Under the pieces are notes generated by a model, which had not been told where the DNA came from, did not search any database, and saw nothing but the letters and a program-made list of their open reading frames with translations. A stretch of DNA of 64,000 nt from Nocardia brevicatena NBRC 12119. GTDB lineage: Bacteria > Actinomycetota > Actinomycetes > Mycobacteriales > Mycobacteriaceae. Shown here piece by piece: positions 9,801 through 17,823 of this stretch. Made by a program: the position numbers and the translations under genes. The DNA is taken from the NCBI RefSeq assembly GCF_000308495.1, contig NZ_BAFU01000247.1, forward strand, positions 1 to 64,000, given 5' to 3'. How positions within the stretch are numbered: position 1 is the first letter of the stretch; the number at the start of each line of letters is the position of its first letter.

Positions 9801-10333
9801 GTCACGGCCGTGTCCAGGAGTTCGGGCGTCGCGGCGAGTACCCGCGGCGCGGTCTCCTCAACGATGGCGGTCAGCCCCGCGACGGACGCGCTGGGTTGCA
9901 ATGGAACGGCCACCAGGCCCAAGGAGGCGGCCGCCAGGTCGAGAGTGGTGTAGTCGCTGCTGGTGAAACCGATCATGGCCACGAAATCGCCTTTGCGCAG
10001 CGGGTTTTCGGTGTCACCGTGCCATGCGGCCGCTACCGCGCGCACCTGCTCCCACAACTCGCCGTAGGTGATCGTGCGGTAGCGCGGCAGCAGTGTCAGC
10101 GATGCGCGGCCGGTGGCCTCGTCGGTGCGTATCTCGGTCGCCCGCCGGCCGAGGGCCGGTCGGTCCGCATAGCCCACCATGACCGTCTCGATGATCTGCG
10201 TGAGCCCTTTCCCGGGTTCGTGGATCTCCTGGGCGACCTCTGCGCGCGGCACAGCATGACGGACGTCGTCGTACTCGGCGCACAGCTGCGTCATACGTCG
10301 CCTGACCAATTCCTCGCGTGTCTCCGCTTTCAC
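6830..10333 (-). CDS. car: Carboxylic acid reductase (CAR)
   Basis: 1167 aa, the normal size. It reduces aromatic or fatty carboxylic acids to aldehydes with ATP and NADPH, in the cytoplasm. Domains in order: adenylation (about 50-640; [18 protein letters not shown]-loop-like motif, [16 protein letters not shown], core [15 protein letters not shown]), a phosphopantetheine carrier (serine in [10 protein letters not shown], about 690) and a reductase (about 780-1167; NADPH loop [10 protein letters not shown], catalytic YANGYGNSK). All signatures are present and the protein closely resembles Nocardia iowensis CAR throughout. It must be activated by a phosphopantetheinyl transferase, not seen here. 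The GTG at 10333 is chosen because GGAGGG lies 8 bases upstream; an ATG 12 codons earlier lacks one. It appears monocistronic. Confidence 0.95.
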   Translation of the reverse strand: MKAETREELVRRRMTQLCAEYDDVRHAVPRAEVAQEIHEPGKGLTQIIETVMVGYADRPALGRRATEIRTDEATGRASLTLLPRYRTITYGELWEQVRAVAAAWHGDTENPLRKGDFVAMIGFTSSDYTTLDLAAASLGLVAVPLQPSASVAGLTAIVEETAPRVLAATPELLDTAVTCALTGPALRRLLVFDYHPGDDDQREAFEAARVRLADAGSPVVVESLDEALARGRNLPSAPLHLSGPDDDPLALLLYTSGSTGTPKGAMYTERLVAAGWLNRPDVAAINLNYLPLSHIAGHLSLAGALARGGTAYFAAKSDMSTLFDDIALARPTEFFFVPRVCDMVFQRFQSEIERRGHDIDRDALEAQVKDELREHFLGGRLITAACGSAPVSAEMKSFMELVLDLPLRDGYGSTETGGNVMADNQLQRPPVIDYKPADVPELGYFRTDKPYPRGELLLKSTTMIPGYYKRPEVTAQVFDEEGFYKTGDIVAETAPDRLVYLDRRNNVLKLSQGEFVAVTHLETVYSTSPLVRQIFVYGSSERAYPLAVIVPTDAALTQGDPHRVKTALSESLQQLAKEAGLHSYEIPRDFLVETEPFTRANGLLSGIGKLLRPKLKERYGQRLEQLYSELAEGQANELVDLRRTAGERSVLDTVSRATKALLGCADTDLRPDARYTDLGGDSLSALSLSNLLHEILGVEVPVSVLISPTNGLREIADYIVAERTTGGLRATFATVHGAGPQVRAADLTLDRFLDAPTLAEAPTLSRADGPAQTVLLTGANGYLGRFLCLEWLERLHASGGTLICLVRGGDEAAARKRLDVAFDSGDPALLAHYRQLADAHLEVITGDIGEPDLGLGSASRQRLADRVDLIVHAAALVNHVLPYRQLFGPNVVGTAELVRLALTTRLKPFTYLSTVAVAAQIDPTAFAEDGDIREMSPVRTVDDSYANGYGNSKWAGEVLLREANDLCGLPVTVFRSDMILANSRYAGQLNVPDMFTRLLLSLIATGIAPFSFYRTAADGTRARAHYDGLPADFTAAAITALGVADGTGFRSYDVLNPHDDGRSLDEFVDWLVAAGHRIERIADYDEWFARFETALRALPERQRQVSVLPLLHAYRQPAPAVRGSVLPAERFRSAVWAAGIGVYHDIPHISRELIEKYGTDLALRNLL

Positions 10334-10373
10334 AGTCCGGCCCTCCTCGATTCGGTGGCCTTCCCTCATCGAA

Positions 10374-10392
10374 ATTCGTTAGCCTAGCTAAA
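10374..10392. promoter_or_regulatory. Possible IdeR/DmdR iron box upstream of CAR
   Basis: Read toward the CAR gene, this 19-mer contains TAGGCTAAC, identical to the central part of the actinobacterial iron box (TTAGGTTAGGCTAACCTAA), with 13 of 19 positions matching overall. It includes TTAGC-N3-GCTAA. It starts 41 bases before the GTG start, where a repressor would cover the promoter. Confidence 0.35.
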
Positions 10393-10494
10393 TAACGCTC
10401 CGGAATAACGGTCCTATCAGCATTTGTGACGCCTTGAACAACGCCTAGGACGTCCCGAATATGCCGGGAATTCCTTCCGGACCGACGGTCCCGA

Positions 10495-10610
10495 CCATGC
10501 GTCGCCACAAATGCCGCCTCTGTCGGGGCCGGCAGGAAGTACCGAAACGACACCTCGCGACCCGATCTCCGGGTCTGTCGCAGGCGCCGCAACTCCGCGT
10601 CCGTGAACAC
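10495..10610 (-). mobile_element. Trace of a Tn3-family transposase N-terminus
   Basis: The minus strand reads VFTDAELRRLRQ followed by FRYFLPAPTEAAFV. These recall the opening block of Tn3-type transposases with a DUF4158 domain (FTDDELRRLR...PEIG...LFRYFTLTPADVAFV). Between the two blocks another frame reads PEIG, so at least one frameshift is present. Only about 40 residues survive, and no inverted-repeat ends or target duplications were found. The rest of 10393-11054 holds no recognisable gene. Confidence 0.35.
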
Positions 10611-11054
10611 CTGCACGGCCACGAACCGGCGGCCGAGTCCGAGCACGAGGAGATGGCCGCTGCCGTGAGCCCACACCGGCGGTCTGCGGTGACATGGGAC
10701 GGGCTTCGGCGATCTCGTCGGGTCGATCCCGGCATCGCGGCACCGAAGGTTCTCCCATGACCTGGCCGAGGCGGTGCAGGCGCCCTATCCTCACAGACGG
10801 GGATCCGCTCATGTTCCATCCCCCGCTTCGACAAGGTGGCACTTGCCGCCACCGGCGAGGCTGCACCCTGATCTCCGGTGCCCCGGCTACAGTGTGCCGC
10901 CGAAGTGGTCGAGCCGAACGCCGGGGCGATGGCCGGTCGGTTCCGCAGTTGACGGCGGCATCGGGATTCGCCGCGAAAGACAGGAGATGAGCGTGCACCA
11001 CACTTTCACCGCCACCGTCGAGCTGCCAGGCCTCGGCACGGGAAGGACGACGTA

Positions 11055-12626
11055 GTGCGTCCCGGGCTCGGCCGTGATCGACGCATCGTTCACCATCGCG
11101 CCCCGCGCGCGGGTGAGCGCAGTCACCTCGACCACCGCCCGCACGTGGTGATCGTCGGCGCCGGCATCGCCGGGCTCACCGCGGCGACGGCACTGGCCGA
11201 ACGCGGAATCGGCGTGGAAATCGTCGAGCGCCGACACTACTTGGGCGGCCGGGTCGGTGGCTGGACCGACACCCTGCCCGACGGCACTCCGATCGCGGTC
11301 AACCGCGGCTTCCACGCCTTTTTCCGCCAGTATTACAACCTGCGTCAACTCCTGCGCCGCACCGATCCGCAGCTGCGCCGGCTCGAAGGTGTCGACGACT
11401 ATCCACTCGTCGACGCGCATGGACGCCGCGACACCTTCCGGCACCTGCCCCGTCACCCGCCGTGGAACGCGCTGGCGTTCGCCGTCCGAAGCCGCACCTT
11501 CCCACTCCGAGACCTACACCGCATCGACGGGCGGGCCGCGGCACCGCTCGCCGATGTATCGGTGCCCGCGATCTATGAGCTCCTCGACCACGTCGATGCC
11601 GAAACCTTCCTGCAACGGATCAACTTTCCCGAGACCGCTCGCCATCTTGCTTTCGATGTGTTCTCCCGCAGCTTCTTCTCTTCGCCCACCCAGCTGTCGG
11701 CCGCGGAGCTGGCGACCATGTTCCACATCTACTTTCTCGGCTCCAGCGAAGGCCTGCTCTTCGACGTCCCCACCTCGAACTACGACACCGCACTGTGGTC
11801 GCCGCTGCAGAATTACCTCCATTCGCGCGGCGCCCGGATTCGTACCGATACGACGGTGACCGCGGTGCACCCCGACGGCACCGGCTTCCGGGTGTGTGAG
11901 CACGACGGCGGCGCGGCCACGGCCGACGCCGTGGTACTGGCCACCGATATCACCGGGTTGCGCCGCATAGTCGAACACTCCCCACGGATCGGTGACACCG
12001 CGTGGCGCTCATCGATCCAACGGCTGCGCAACGCGCCACCATTTCTGGTGCACCGGTTATGGCTGGACCGGCCGGTGGCACGACACCGGCCCGCATTCCT
12101 GGCTACCGGCGGCCTGCCCCCACTCGACAACATCAGCGTGGTCAACCGCTACGAAAACCAGGCCCGCACGTGGGCCGACCGCCGCCACGGCGCCGTAGTG
12201 GAACTACACGCCTACGCGATTCCGCGGCAGCGCACACCGGCGCAGGCACGTGACATCCGCGCCCGGCTCCTCGCCCGGCTGAACAGCCTCTACCCCGAGA
12301 CCGCAGCCGCCCGGATCCTCGGCGAACACCTGCAATGGCACGAAGACTGTCCGTTGTTCGGGGTCGGCGACCACGCCCACCGACCCACGGTCCACACGCC
12401 ACACAACCACCTCGTGCTGGCCGGTGACGGCATCCGCATCGACCTGCCGGTCGCATTGATGGAACGTGCCGCCACCACTGGATGGGCAGCGGCGAACTCG
12501 CTGCTCACCGGATGGGGGCTGCCCGGTCACGATCTGCACACCGTCCCCACCGGCGGCCGCCACGCCCTCCTGCGCCGGCTCGCCGCCCGCTACCGATCAG
12601 CAGCAGCGAAAGAGGAATTCCCGTGA
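11055..12626 (+). CDS. FAD-dependent carotenoid desaturase/methylase-like enzyme (CrtU-type)
   Basis: 523 aa. The FAD-binding Rossmann motif is at about residues 31-52 (VVIVGAGIAGLTAATAL), followed by ERRHYLGGRVGGW, both typical of phytoene desaturase and CrtU-type flavoproteins. The C-terminus has the second FAD signature (LVLAGDGIRIDLPVALMERA). CrtU converts the beta-ring of carotenoids to an aromatic ring. The overlap with a Rieske/DUF5914 gene is a pairing I recall from Streptomyces carotenoid clusters, and it supports a carotenoid role. The start is uncertain: the GTG at 11055 has GGAAGGA upstream, but another frame beginning ATG 10987 (MSVHHTFTATVELPGLG) runs into this start as TAGTG and resembles a natural CrtU leader, so a frameshift near 11050 is possible. 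Confidence 0.75.
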   Translation: MRPGLGRDRRIVHHRAPRAGERSHLDHRPHVVIVGAGIAGLTAATALAERGIGVEIVERRHYLGGRVGGWTDTLPDGTPIAVNRGFHAFFRQYYNLRQLLRRTDPQLRRLEGVDDYPLVDAHGRRDTFRHLPRHPPWNALAFAVRSRTFPLRDLHRIDGRAAAPLADVSVPAIYELLDHVDAETFLQRINFPETARHLAFDVFSRSFFSSPTQLSAAELATMFHIYFLGSSEGLLFDVPTSNYDTALWSPLQNYLHSRGARIRTDTTVTAVHPDGTGFRVCEHDGGAATADAVVLATDITGLRRIVEHSPRIGDTAWRSSIQRLRNAPPFLVHRLWLDRPVARHRPAFLATGGLPPLDNISVVNRYENQARTWADRRHGAVVELHAYAIPRQRTPAQARDIRARLLARLNSLYPETAAARILGEHLQWHEDCPLFGVGDHAHRPTVHTPHNHLVLAGDGIRIDLPVALMERAATTGWAAANSLLTGWGLPGHDLHTVPTGGRHALLRRLAARYRSAAAKEEFP

Positions 12627-13681
12627 AGAATCCCGGGTTTCGGCGATGGCCCGGTCGATGGCCACTGCAGCCTGTCGAACCGAGCCGCTGGGAGTCCCAA
12701 CAGCCCACCTACCGTGCCGCGGCTCCCGCCGTCATCACCGCCGCACTCGGCCGCGCTCGGCAACGCCGGTCCGGGAACTGGTACGTTTTCGCGGCCGGCT
12801 CCGAGGTTGGCGCCGACCGCCCATTCGGATTCACCGTCGCCGGAATCGAGCTCGTGGCATGGCGCGACCAACAGCGCCGGCTCGTCGTGGGCCCCGGAGC
12901 GTGTCCGCATTTGGGTGCACCGTTGGCGCAAGCACGCATCGACCGCGGAGCACTCGTGTGCCGATGGCATGGCCTGCGCGTCGACGCCGATGGCGCGCTG
13001 GGCTGGGCACCGCTGCCGTGCCACGACGACGGGGTGCTGGCCTGGGTCCGCCTCGACCTTCTCGACGGTGACAGCCCGCTCGACACTCCGGTCATCGGCG
13101 CGCGCCCGCCCACGCACCGGGCGATCGCCGCGGTGGCGACGGTCAGCGGGGTGTGCGAGCCGGTCGATATCGTCGCCAACCGACTCGACCCCTGGCACGG
13201 CGCCTGGTTTCACCCGTATTCGTTCGCTCACCTGGACGTAATCGAAACCCCTGCGGTGCATCATGTCCCGGCCGATACCGAGGACCGGTTCCTTGTCGCG
13301 GTCACCTTCCGACTCGGCCGTCGGCTCGGCGTCCCCGTCCTGGCCGAGTTCACCAGCCCGGAACCGCGGACGGTCACCATGCGCATCGTCGAAGGCGAGG
13401 GAGCCGGCAGTGTCGTCGAAACCCACGCCACGCCACTGGGTACCGGACCGGACGGGCGCCCACGCACCGCGGTCATCGAAGCCGTCATCGCCGACTCCGC
13501 TCGACCCGGATTCATCCGCGCCCGCCATGCGGCGCGCCTACTGCGGCCGCTGATGACGCGCGCCGCCGTCCGGCTGTGGCGCGACGACCTCGCCTACGCC
13601 GAACGCCGCTACCGGCTGCGGACACAATGCCCAGAACCAACCGACCGAACCGGGGGGCGGAAATCCGATACAGATCGGTGA
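12623..13681 (+). CDS. Rieske [2Fe-2S] protein with DUF5914-type C-terminus
   Basis: 352 aa. The Rieske cluster ligands are in CPHLGAPL and, 17 residues on, CRWHGL (about residues 94-115), inside a NWYVFAAGSEV...CPH fold typical of Rieske oxygenases. Downstream, NRLDPWHGAWFHPYSF is characteristic of the DUF5914 family next to carotenoid genes. The mononuclear-iron site of classical Rieske oxygenases (DxxHxxxxH) is not evident, although the DPWHGAWFHPYSF block has two histidines that could serve. Translation is coupled to the FAD enzyme: GTG at 12623 overlaps its TGA by 4 bases, with GAGGA upstream. Likely role: electron transfer or hydroxylation step in aromatic carotenoid formation (inference). 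Confidence 0.8.
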   Translation: MKNPGFRRWPGRWPLQPVEPSRWESQQPTYRAAAPAVITAALGRARQRRSGNWYVFAAGSEVGADRPFGFTVAGIELVAWRDQQRRLVVGPGACPHLGAPLAQARIDRGALVCRWHGLRVDADGALGWAPLPCHDDGVLAWVRLDLLDGDSPLDTPVIGARPPTHRAIAAVATVSGVCEPVDIVANRLDPWHGAWFHPYSFAHLDVIETPAVHHVPADTEDRFLVAVTFRLGRRLGVPVLAEFTSPEPRTVTMRIVEGEGAGSVVETHATPLGTGPDGRPRTAVIEAVIADSARPGFIRARHAARLLRPLMTRAAVRLWRDDLAYAERRYRLRTQCPEPTDRTGGRKSDTDR

Positions 13682-14058
13682 CGAAAGGTCATGGCGGTGA
13701 TCGTGGTCATCGGCACCACGGGTTCGGCGTCCGCGTCCGGGCCGTGCCGGACCGACGGTGGCTTCTTCGCTCGATCGCGCACCCGTGCCGGGGTGGTGGC
13801 CGCAGTAGGTTGTCATCGTCAGGCAGGTCTTCGTGCGGGCATCCAAGGCGCAGGGCGGCCGGGACCGGGACGAACGGTTCTCGGCGGGACGCCGGCGCGC
13901 GGCGCCGCCTTCGCCGGATCAACACGATGGCCACGCCCTGATCCACGTGTCGTACTCGCCGAACCACGGTGGCGGAGTGCGTTCGACCCGACCCCTCCGC
14001 CGCATCGGGCGTCAACCCTGTGGAACGAAAGTGCCACCGGCGCAGCCAGGTCAGGCGA
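13682..14058. other. Intergenic, nothing recognised
   Basis: 377 bases between two convergent genes. Open frames on both strands are low-complexity Arg/Pro/Ala translations with no ribosome binding sites or family resemblance. No strong hairpin was noticed. Confidence 0.5.
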
Positions 14059-14847
14059 TCAGCGGCCTGTCCACCGGGGCGTACGCTTCTCGATGAAGGC
14101 AGCAGCTCCCTCTTGGGCATCCGCCGACCTACGCACCGGGTCGACGTAGGCCTCCTGCCTGGCGAACATTTCGTCCAGCGTCCAATCGTCGGACTCGATC
14201 AGCACTCGTTTCGAGGCTGCCGGCGCCAAGGGCGCGTTCTCGGCGATCCGCTCGGCGAGCGCGAGCGCCCGCGCCAGCGCCTGTCCCGGTTCGGCGAGTT
14301 CGGTCACCAAGCGCACCGCCGCAGCGTCGGTCGCGGGCCACATACGGCCGGTCAACACCAGTTCCATGGCAAGGTGATAGGGAATGCGCCGCGACAGCCG
14401 CAGCAGCCCGCCCGCGGCGGCGGTCAGCCCGCGGCGCACTTCGGGAAGACCGAAGGTGGCGTTGTTCGCGGCTACGATGAGGTCGCAGGCGAGCGCGATC
14501 TCGAAACCGCCCGCCAGCGCGTAGCCCTCGACCGCGGCGATGAGAGGTTTGCGAGGCGGGCGCTGCACCAGACCCGCGAAGCCTCGACCGTCCACCACAG
14601 GTCGTTCACCTCGGGCGAAACCCTTCAGGTCCATGCCCGCGCAGAATGTCCCACCCGTTCCGGTCAGCACCGCGACGCTCAGTTCGTCGGTCCGATCGAA
14701 GGCGTCCATGGCGGCGGCGATGTCGTGCGCGAGGCCCGCGCTCATCGCGTTCTTCGCGTCAGGCCGGTTCATGGTGAGAACCAGCACCCGGCCCCGGGTT
14801 TCGGTCAGCAGTTCAGGCGCGAACCTCGTCTCGGCGGGCCTCGTCAT
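14059..14847 (-). CDS. Enoyl-CoA hydratase/isomerase (crotonase family)
   Basis: 262 aa, usual length. It hydrates or isomerises an acyl-CoA double bond in beta-oxidation. Crotonase signatures: LTMNRPDAKNAMS at residues 25-40, oxyanion-hole segment GTFCAGMDLKGFARGE (about 65-80), and the second oxyanion glycine in EGYALAGGFEIALACD (about 105-120). At the usual catalytic glutamate positions it reads GLPEVRRGLTAAAGG; the Glu of PEVR is kept. The start overlaps the stop of the upstream SDR by 4 bases (ATGA), so it is third in a thiolase-SDR-hydratase operon. Substrate unknown. Confidence 0.9.
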   Translation of the reverse strand: MTRPAETRFAPELLTETRGRVLVLTMNRPDAKNAMSAGLAHDIAAAMDAFDRTDELSVAVLTGTGGTFCAGMDLKGFARGERPVVDGRGFAGLVQRPPRKPLIAAVEGYALAGGFEIALACDLIVAANNATFGLPEVRRGLTAAAGGLLRLSRRIPYHLAMELVLTGRMWPATDAAAVRLVTELAEPGQALARALALAERIAENAPLAPAASKRVLIESDDWTLDEMFARQEAYVDPVRRSADAQEGAAAFIEKRTPRWTGR

Positions 14848-15602
14848 CGCGCCGCCATCCGGACTGCGCCGTCGAGCCGCACTGTCTCGCCGTTGAACAT
14901 CGGATTCTCGATGATGTGGGCGGCCAGCGACGCGTACTCGTCGGGGTGACCGAGCCGGCTCGGATGCGGGACAGAGCCGCCGAGCGATTCGCGGACGTTC
15001 TCGGGCAGCCGCGCCAGGATCGGGGTGTCGAACAGACCGGGCGCGATCGTGCTGACCCGGATGAGTTTCGATGCCAGGTCACGCGCCGCGACCAGTGTCA
15101 TACCGACGATGCCCGACTTCGCCGACGCGTACGGCAGCTGACCGATCTGCCCTTCGAAGGCCGCGACCGATGCGGTCAGCACACACACTCCACGTTCACC
15201 GTTCACCGGTTCGTTGCGCGCCATCTCGGCAGCGGTGAATCGCAGCGCGTTGAAGGTGCCGAACAGGTTGACCCGCACGACTTCCTCGAACATCTCCAGC
15301 GAGCCCGGGCTGCCGTCGCGATTCACCAGCCGGACGGCACCGCCCCGGCCCGCGCAGTGCACCAGCGCCCGCAGCGGGGCCTCGCGGGTGGCGGCCTCGA
15401 TGGCCGCGGCCACCGCGTCGGAGTCGGTGACGTCGGCGGGGGCGAAGACGCCGCCGATTTCGTCGGCCACCGCCTTGCCGTTCGACTGCGGCAAATCCAG
15501 CACGCAGACCTTCGCGCCCGCGGCGGCGAGTCTGCGGGCGGTCGCGGCGCCGAGACCCGACGCCGCGCCGGTCACGAGTGCCGATGATCCCTTGATATCC
15601 AC
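14844..15602 (-). CDS. SDR, 3-hydroxyacyl-CoA dehydrogenase-like
   Basis: 252 aa. Classical short-chain dehydrogenase: cofactor loop TGAASGLGAATA (residues 10-21), VLDLPQSN after beta-2 (an Asp, favouring NAD), catalytic serine in LTASVAAFEG and YASAK for the Tyr/Lys pair. The order and the QIGQLPYASAKSG segment match type II 3-hydroxyacyl-CoA dehydrogenase (HSD17B10-like). It sits between a thiolase and an enoyl-CoA hydratase, completing hydration, oxidation and thiolysis in one operon. It is translationally coupled to the hydratase downstream and follows the thiolase by 19 bases. Confidence 0.9.
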   Translation of the reverse strand: MDIKGSSALVTGAASGLGAATARRLAAAGAKVCVLDLPQSNGKAVADEIGGVFAPADVTDSDAVAAAIEAATREAPLRALVHCAGRGGAVRLVNRDGSPGSLEMFEEVVRVNLFGTFNALRFTAAEMARNEPVNGERGVCVLTASVAAFEGQIGQLPYASAKSGIVGMTLVAARDLASKLIRVSTIAPGLFDTPILARLPENVRESLGGSVPHPSRLGHPDEYASLAAHIIENPMFNGETVRLDGAVRMAAR

Positions 15603-15621
15603 AGATTTCTCCTTATCGATG

Positions 15622-16818
<1,197 letters not shown>

Positions 16819-16823
16819 TACTA

Positions 16824-16837
16824 ATTATTATCATCAT
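16824..16837. promoter_or_regulatory. Candidate GntR operator at the thiolase promoter
   Basis: ATTATTATCATCAT, within a 30-base AT-rich patch flanked by CTAC...GTAG and TAAT...ATTA half sites. It matches 12 of 14 bases of ATTATTACCATGAT found upstream of the adjacent GntR gene. It overlaps the presumed -10 region of the thiolase operon. Confidence 0.5.
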
Positions 16838-16897
16838 TATTAGGTAGGCACAAGGCTGTGACCCGGCCCGGGGCGGACCGGGTTCGAAAAATCCGGA

Positions 16898-17635
16898 TCA
16901 GCCGCCGACGCTCCAGACGATCGGCGCGGCGAGGGCATCGGAATACTTCTTCTCGGTATAGGTGGCGTACTGGCCGACGTGATCGGCCATGGCCTGCGCC
17001 GCCGCCTCGGGATCGCGACCGGCCAGCGCCTCGTAGACGAGCTTGTGCGCCTTCGCCACCGCCGAGCGCCGCGCCATCGGGTACTCCATACCGATCGGCG
17101 AGCCGTCCAGGATGTCGATCATGGAATCGATGAGATAGCCGAAGATGGCATTGCCGGACCCGTACGCGATGAGTTTGTGGAAGCGTTTGTTCTCCGCGAT
17201 AAAAGCGGCCTCGTCGTTGCGCACCCGCTCCATATTGGCGACACTGTCGCCGACCTCGGCCAGCTGCTCCTCGGTCATCCGCTCGGTGGCCAGGCGCGCC
17301 ATGACCGGCTCGAGCGCCGAACGCGCCTCGGTCACCGAGCGATACGGCGCCTGCTCGAACTGCAACAGCAGCATCAGGGTCGTCGACAGCGCCGCCGAAT
17401 CCGGTTGCTGGACGATCGGGCCACCGCCCGGCCCGGGGCGCAACGAGATGACGCCCTGCAGTTCGAGGAACCGCAGCGACTCGCGCAGAGTGCCGCGCCC
17501 GACGTTGTACTCGGCCAGCATGTCCTTCTCCGCGGGTAGCCGGTCGCCGACCTTGTTACCTCGGGCGTTGATATCGGCGACGATGCGTTGCGCGACGAGT
17601 ATCGCCGTCTTCTTGGGTCGTACACTGAGCGTCAC
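16898..17635 (-). CDS. GntR/FadR-type transcriptional regulator (FCD domain)
   Basis: 245 aa. N-terminal GntR winged helix: IVADINARGNKVGDRLPAEKD then YNVGRGTLRESLRFLELQG (residues 17-70). The C-terminal FCD ligand domain is alpha-helical, with a likely metal-site residue in FHKLIAYGSGN and the conserved HKLVYEALAGRDPEAAAQAMADH. Such regulators usually bind acyl-CoA or organic acids. It lies just upstream of the thiolase operon on the same strand. The GTG at 17635 has AGGAGG 6 bases upstream. A 14-base motif shared between its own upstream region and the thiolase promoter suggests autoregulation and control of the operon. Confidence 0.9.
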   Translation of the reverse strand: MTLSVRPKKTAILVAQRIVADINARGNKVGDRLPAEKDMLAEYNVGRGTLRESLRFLELQGVISLRPGPGGGPIVQQPDSAALSTTLMLLLQFEQAPYRSVTEARSALEPVMARLATERMTEEQLAEVGDSVANMERVRNDEAAFIAENKRFHKLIAYGSGNAIFGYLIDSMIDILDGSPIGMEYPMARRSAVAKAHKLVYEALAGRDPEAAAQAMADHVGQYATYTEKKYSDALAAPIVWSVGG

Positions 17636-17668
17636 GCGAAGCCTCCTGATTGCGACATACCCCTACCG

Positions 17669-17682
17669 ATCATGGTAATAAT
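17669..17682. promoter_or_regulatory. Candidate GntR operator upstream of its own gene
   Basis: On the minus strand this reads ATTATTACCATGAT, matching 12 of 14 bases of the site at 16824-16837. It lies 34 bases upstream of the regulator's GTG. Confidence 0.5.
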
Positions 17683-17766
17683 ACGCACAGTTACATCCAT
17701 CCCGGCTTCGCGAACCGGCTGTGCGGGACGACGGATGCCCTGGCGTGCAGGCCCTTCACACGACGA

Positions 17767-17798
17767 ATCGCCGCCGCGCCCCTCGGCGCGGCGGCGAT
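17767..17798. terminator. 14-bp hairpin terminator
   Basis: Perfect inverted repeat ATCGCCGCCGCGCC-CCTC-GGCGCGGCGGCGAT. It begins 26 bases beyond the end of the PEP-utilising enzyme gene on the minus strand and lies upstream of the GntR gene. No T tract, but the stem is very stable. Confidence 0.7.
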
Positions 17799-17823
17799 CG
17801 GGCCACTCATTCCGGACGGATTC

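Noticed and set aside
11813-12563. Long antisense open frames across the FAD enzyme and other high-GC genes
   Set aside because: These are expected shadows in high-GC DNA; the sense frames carry the family motifs.
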